NCBI GenBank assembly: GCA_024362935.1
Contig: JANCRA010000067.1
Coordinates: 1,914,370 to 1,978,369, forward strand
DNA from: Setophaga petechia
Taxonomy: Eukaryota; Chordata; Aves; Passeriformes; Parulidae
Reading direction: 5' to 3'
DNA: 64,000 bases
Positions 59,314-64,000 of the stretch are shown here, in pieces. How positions within the stretch are numbered: the stretch's first letter is position 1; every line of letters begins with the position of its first letter. Below the pieces are notes generated by a model. The model was not told the origin of the DNA. It saw only the letters and a program-made list of their open reading frames with translations, and ran no database searches. Both the position numbers and the translations under genes were made by a program.

Positions 59314-59773
59314 TGAGGCCTCAGGTTTGAGCTTTTATATTTTCAGATTCTGTGCTGCTTTAGTGTGTGGGTCTGAGCTTCACATCAGGGCATGGTGAGC
59401 TCTGTGCACAGAGCAGGGAGACAAAACAATTCCTGCTCCAGCTGGGCACCAAGGACAAATGATCCAAATCTCAGCCCAAGAGCACAAACCCCGTGGGCTG
59501 GAGAGAGAAAAACAAGCAGGGTGGGACTGCCTGGGCTAAAGCTGGGATGGGACAATGAACTGCAAGATGCAAATGGAGCAGAACTGATCCCAGGGAGAGA
59601 GCCCGGGAGCGCTCGTGCATTTTGGGGCCATTTTGGTTCATCTTGGGTGCAGCCCTGGCTGGGCTCTTGTGCTGCCCCAGGTGCATCCATGGAGGAGATC
59701 CTTTTAATAAATCCCTGCTTTATTCTTTAGCTCTGTCCAGTCTCTGTTTTAGCTCAGCCTGCACAGGGCATCA
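59314..59773 (+). mobile_element. Solo LTR, family C copy 3, young, 4-bp target duplication
   Basis: A 460-bp element starting TGAGGCCTCAGG and ending AGGGCATCA. It is flanked by GATG on both sides (59310-59313 and 59774-59777). Four-bp duplications are typical of class I (gamma-like) ERVs. It is about 98% identical by eye to 47648-48108. AATAAA is at 59706-59711. The 101-, 112- and 156-codon frames here are LTR sequence. Confidence 0.92.
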
Positions 59774-60105
59774 GATGAAAAAAACCAACTGTTCTCGGTT
59801 TTCTAAGCTGGGAGGGGATCAGGAGATATTTTGGGCCTGTTCCTGTAAAAGGGTTCAGGATAAACATGCAGGTGTCTGCCCTTCATGTGAGGTGGAAATA
59901 AAGGCTGTTGATGTCAACCTGAGCTTTCCCAGGAAATGGGATGAAGGAGTCTCTGTCTTTGAGGCATCTGAAGTGGGAAGTCATTCTTTACCCACATTCC
60001 ATCCCTGTCCGAATTCTCTGAGTGCTGAAGAGATGAAGGAACTTAATTTGCCAGTTTTAATCAGAAACCATCCAATGCTAAAAACCAGCTGAGAAGTTCT
60101 TGCAA
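59774..60105. other. Unique sequence, no gene seen
   Basis: Nothing recognised. Confidence 0.4.
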
Positions 60106-60305
60106 ATACTCACAGAATTGTCAAGGCTGGAAAAGAACTCTAAGACCATCGAATGAAACCCTTCACCCAGCACCACCCTGGCTACCACTAAATCATGTCC
60201 CTGGTGCCACATCCAGTTTTTCAAAATAAAATAAAATAAAACCACTGCAAAGGATGGTGATTCTACCACTTCCTTGGGCAACCTGTTCTGATCCCAAGGC
60301 CTCTC
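60106..60305 (-). mobile_element. CR1 LINE 3' tail
   Basis: 'actcacagaattgtcaaggctggaaaagaactctaagaccatcgaatg' is an inverted tail. It continues through 'ctggtgccacatccagttttt' and 'gatggtgattctaccacttccttgggcaacctg'. A short (AAAAT)n expansion is inside (60225-60240). Confidence 0.85.
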
Positions 60306-60649
60306 CATTTCCAATTAAGTGCTCCACATTAGTGGGAGCCACAAGTGGGACTCAACTCTGCAGGACATTTTCTTTTACTTCATTTGTGTTCAATTAAAAA
60401 AAAAACCAAAACAATCCCACATTTTATGATTTGTATTTCTGAGAAATTAACGTGTTTTCTGAACTAATCAGAGTAGATAATTTTTGATAGTCTGGTAACA
60501 CCAGAGTAGCCTGGGTGAGCTTAGCCCCAGACAGACTCCACAAACACAGCACAGCATGGCCAAGGCTGCCCTCAGGATATTTTAGTGCAGGTGGATGTTG
60601 AGTCTTAACTTCATTATTGCCAGGATCAGAATTATATTTCAGTATTTCT
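60306..60649. other. Unique sequence, no gene seen
   Basis: Nothing recognised. Confidence 0.4.
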
Positions 60650-61169
60650 TGTTGGGACTCAGATGTTTATCAGTTCTTATCTCTGTCACAGTCTCACAAA
60701 CCCTGAGTTCTGCAGCACTTCACTCCAACAAACTAAAAATGGAGCCCCATCTCTCTTTCTCTACGAGGCCTTTTAAGTATCAACTGCCCAATTAACAAAT
60801 GACATCTGAATTATTTTTATTTTAATTCAATAATAACCCACCACCCATGCCCACAATGGGGACTTTTATCCAATTACACAAAACCACCCAAACCCATGGA
60901 GAAAAAGGAGATGAATTTGAAGAAGGATCAGCTTCCACTCTAAAACCTCCATCTTGCTTTATATCCATTACTGTATTCTAAACCCTTAAACTCTGAGTTT
61001 CCCACCCTGTGATATCACACACTTCTATCCAAACTCCACACCCACAATCCCAGTTCTGTCATTCCATTTTGGAAGCTTCTCCACGGCCTCAGGTCAATGC
61101 AGTGTTCTCTTGGGGGTCAGTGCCTGGCAGCACAGAAATCTGAAATTCTCAGCAGCCAGGGCTCCAACA
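60650..61169 (-). mobile_element. Solo LTR, family D copy 2
   Basis: On the plus strand it runs from TGTTGGGACTCAG to GGGCTCCAACA, giving TGTTGG/CCAACA terminal inverted repeats. It matches 56735-57229 in the same orientation. The right-hand ~190 bp (LTR 5' end) is about 96% identical, while the left half is only about 75-80% identical. It has an insertion near 60905 relative to copy 1. No matching target duplication was found. Confidence 0.8.
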
Positions 61170-62845
61170 GGTGGACAAGGGGGAACAAGGTGAGGTTGAA
61201 AGCTGAAGTGAATCAGGGTCACCTGGGCCAGGATTCAGTCACTTAAAGATGTGATTTTTATAAATTCCTGTGTTTCATCTCAGTGGCCAAGTGGCCACTA
61301 TTGGCAGTCAATGAGCATCAAGGCCAGACAGTCAATGAGATAATTTAACTTCAATTTTAAGTTTTTGCTTTAGATTGAGCTGATATTTTTTATCTCTTGC
61401 TGATAACACCATTTAGACCTCTACCATCTGCAGTGGGGGTTTACAGACCAGACTTACCTACAGAAAATTGCATTTAAATATCTGAATTCCTTCAATGGCT
61501 CCATTTCTGTAGACCCATATGAGGTTTCCTGATCTTGAAAATATTTTGCTTGATTACCCTGATTTTTATAAAGCATGTTTGTTTTGGTTTTATTCTTTAA
61601 CCTTTGAATTAAACAACCCTCTTCCTCCATCTTTGCATTACTTTACAGTTTTTTGAGAGATTAAATGAAGAATTCAATGAGTCTTTTCCATCTCTCTACT
61701 TCAGACCTAGGGATGGACTCCTTGTGCCTTCTGGAATTCTCAGTCTCTAATGTCTTCCTGTTAAGACAATTTTAAATTTCATTTTATTTTCAGAGCCATT
61801 TCCATGGCTTCATAAACAAAATGCAACAGAATCTCAGGACATGTGTATAATATTATTTATAACATGGAAATGATTTTTAGTAAAAAAAAAAAAAAAATTA
61901 TGAACATTGCTGGCCATAGCAATGTTTTAAGTGAACTTTACACAGAGATTGCCACCACAAAAAGAGGTGGCAAGGCAGGAATAAATTCCTTGCAGTGACA
62001 CTTTCTTCTGTGCAATGCTGCTTTGGATTTAAGCCCATCAAACCCTCATGTATTTTGACAGGCCTGACATGGTTAATCACAAGCAGGATTTGAGCAGTTT
62101 CAGACTCTAAAGAAATGTCATTAGACACTACTACAGGGTAAGAATGCTTTCCCATGGTGTATCAAGGTAGCAAAACCTGCTGACAAGTTGACATGGAAAG
62201 ATCTCACTTCTATTTTAAAAAGAAATGTGCTAACTCCTAAATATCAGTTCTTAATCATTTAAACTACACAGCCCTTTGTGTGCTTAATAGGATGAAAAAT
62301 GCAATAAAAATGTCACCCTGAGAAAGCAGCTGCCTCTCAGCATCACTAATGACAGCATCAGCTGCTTGTGGGCCCTGACTCTTCTGGGGGGAAGCAGGGA
62401 GAGATTATTTCTTTCAAATTCATAAAAAAGGCTCAATTATATCTTAATTAAGCCTATTAGTTTCTCCCTCTGGGGGACAGCCTCACATTTCCACTGGAGG
62501 CAAAGCACAGATATCATGCCTGGCATTGTTCCCCACCCACTTTGCTAAATTACATCCAATAAAAAATGGCAGCAATGCCACACCTGGTGCTTTTATTCCG
62601 TCAGCATCTCTTGGCTGTGACCTTCTGGGCCACAGCCATTTTCAAACCTGAGAATAAACATGGAATGTTTGACTTTTCCTCAGAAATTTATTTTTGTATT
62701 CATTGTCTGTGATATACCTCAGAGCATTTGGGTTTGAATTGGTTCATTAGGCTTCAAGAAAACTCAGGAAAAATGGCACAGTTGTTTGTCTTGGGTCAGC
62801 ATTGAGTTGCAAGTTAGGTCAAGGATTTAGAACAAATTCTACAAG
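61170..62845. other. Unique sequence, possible conserved noncoding DNA at 62270-62640
   Basis: A poly-A run at 61882-61897. From 62270 to 62640 the sequence is complex and AT-rich with 'atatcttaattaagcctattag' and 'cattactaatgac'-like words. This resembles, by impression only, noncoding elements conserved among vertebrates. No gene seen. Confidence 0.35.
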
Positions 62846-63203
62846 TTCCTTTCCTTTCCTTTCCTTTCCTTTCCTTTCCTTTCCTTTCCTTTCCTTTCCT
62901 TTCCTTTCCTTTCCTTTCCTTTCCTTTCCTTTCCTTTCCTTTCCTTTCCTTTCCTTTCCTTTCCTTTCCTTTCCTTTCCTTTCCTTTCCTTTCCTTTCCT
63001 TTCCTTTCCTTTCCTTTCCTTCCCTTCCCTTCCCTTCCCTTCCCTTCCCTTCCCTTCCCTTCCCTTCCCTTCCCTTCCCTTCCCTTCCCTTCCCTTCCCT
63101 TCCCTTCCCTTCCCTTCCCTTCCCTTCCCTTCCCTTCCCTTCCCTTCCCTTCCCTTCCCTTCCCTTCCATTTCCCCTTCCCTTCCCTTCCCTCTTTCCTC
63201 CCC
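62846..63203. repeat. Pentamer array: (TTCCT)35 then (TCCCT)~30
   Basis: From 62846 to 63020 the unit is TTCCT, 35 times without error. From 63021 to 63168 it is TCCCT, about 30 times. The run is 323 nt of pure pyrimidine before the first A at 63169, followed by a degraded C/T tail to 63203. Open frames of 144-189 codons here (Phe-Leu-Ser or Gly-Lys-Glu-Arg repeats) are artefacts. Confidence 0.98.
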
Positions 63204-63765
63204 ATCTCTCCCAAGATTAGAATTTTGTGCAAATAAAACCAACAGGAAAACAAGCACTGGCTCCATCTTGAACAATTCTAGATATTCCTGATCATTTCTC
63301 TTTACTGGGAAATAAAAATAATCTCTTCTATTTACATCTAAAACACCCGGCAAGGTGGATTTACTCTCTTCTTTTTCCTTCACAGCCTTTGTGGTCCTAT
63401 AAAAGATTCCATCATCTCCCTGGATAGTGTTTGGAATTCAAAGAAACCTCTTGAAGAGGTGTTCACATCTAAAATGAGCTTGTATTCTAATGATGAAGTA
63501 TTGGAAAAAGGGCAAAAGAAGGAAAATATTTTGTCCTAAGTATGTTGATCTGAGCTGAAGTTCTTCAGAAAAAAAAATCTTGTAAATTAGAATATTTGTG
63601 TTTCTTCCTCTTTCGTCAGGTGCCAGAGTTATGGGTTTGGATCAGAACAGAAAAAAATTGATTTTGAAATATTTTGGAAAATAGAAACATTAAGAGTAAA
63701 AGGTAAATCCAGGCAAAAGGGAAGAAGGATTTTATTTAGAGACCAGTTACAGCCCAGACCTTTTG
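63204..63765. other. Unique sequence, no gene seen
   Basis: Nothing recognised between the two pyrimidine arrays. Confidence 0.4.
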
Positions 63766-63823
63766 TCCCTTTCCTTTTCCTTTTCCTTTTCCTTTTCCTT
63801 TTCCTTTTCCTTTTCCTTTTCCC
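63766..63823. repeat. (TTTTCC)n hexamer array
   Basis: About nine TTTTCC units. The minus-strand 66-codon Lys/Arg frame is an artefact. Confidence 0.95.
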
Positions 63824-64000
63824 TCTCACTGTTTCTCATTTTATCAGTTTTAAATGCACTCTCCAAATTCACACAATTTCTGAAGTTTTGTTTAGGATTT
63901 CTTGGCTCTGGTTTAGATGAGTAAAGGTTGGGTGAGATGAATCTCCCCTTCCAGCTCAGACACAGCTCTGCTCCTCCAGCCTTTGCCTTCCTCTGGAGAT

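Noticed and set aside
56735..61169. The two family-D LTRs as the ends of one provirus
   Set aside because: No gag, pol or env frames, primer-binding site or purine tract are visible between them. The outer flanks do not match, and the copies are unevenly diverged.
62802..63383. Open frames of 144-189 codons with Phe-Leu-Ser or Gly-Lys-Glu-Arg repeats
   Set aside because: They are translations of the pentamer microsatellite. The repeat lacks stop codons in several frames on both strands.
1..64000. tRNA, rRNA or snRNA genes
   Set aside because: I looked for tRNA box-B words and known small-RNA motifs and found no convincing candidate. A covariance-model search could still find diverged ones.

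Overview
This window reads as a repeat-rich, gene-free stretch of a bird nuclear genome. I infer a songbird, because it combines many 5'-truncated CR1 LINE tails with several families of endogenous-retrovirus (ERV) solo LTRs of the kind seen in passerines. I found no convincing protein-coding gene, no tRNA, rRNA or other recognisable structural RNA, no CRISPR array, and no bacterial-style operon. Most open frames fall inside repeats or are short chance frames. The window could be intergenic or lie within a very long intron; nothing here decides which.

Layout. 0-5 kb: a class II-like solo LTR (137-598), an old CR1, a perfect 16-bp hairpin (1097-1133), a CR1 tail (about 2488-2894) and, directly abutting it, a four-copy satellite with units of about 250-260 bp (2895-3910). 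5-16 kb: mostly unique AT-rich sequence with scattered CR1 fragments and a poly-C tract at 7621-7648. 16-20 kb: a long ERVL-like LTR (16117-17440), a second partial copy of its 3' end, and an LTR of a second family (19176-19593). 20-33 kb: unique sequence with about eight CR1 tails, an ERVL-like LTR fragment (25735-26127) and small tandem duplications. 33.6-34.0 kb: a 370-bp minisatellite of 9-bp units. 35-39 kb: a second-family LTR, a CR1, an AT palindromic tract, and a second copy of the first LTR family (38321-38761) with a perfect 6-bp target duplication. 41-53 kb: the densest mobile-element zone, with LTRs of at least three families, a 1.3-kb ERVL LTR interrupted by a CR1, and a further LTR candidate. 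56-61 kb: two diverged copies of one LTR family and a very young third copy of another. 62.8-63.8 kb: a 323-nt pure pyrimidine microsatellite and a hexamer array.

The window shows layers of mobile-element history rather than genes working together. The youngest layer I can see is the LTR family at 43876-44332, 47648-48108 and 59314-59773, about 98% identical by eye. No retroviral gag, pol or env reading frame is visible, so these are solo LTRs left by recombination. Between repeats, a few AT-rich, homeobox-site-rich stretches could be conserved noncoding elements, but only a cross-species alignment could show that. I did not find a new biological system. The most unusual things are the structured repeats.
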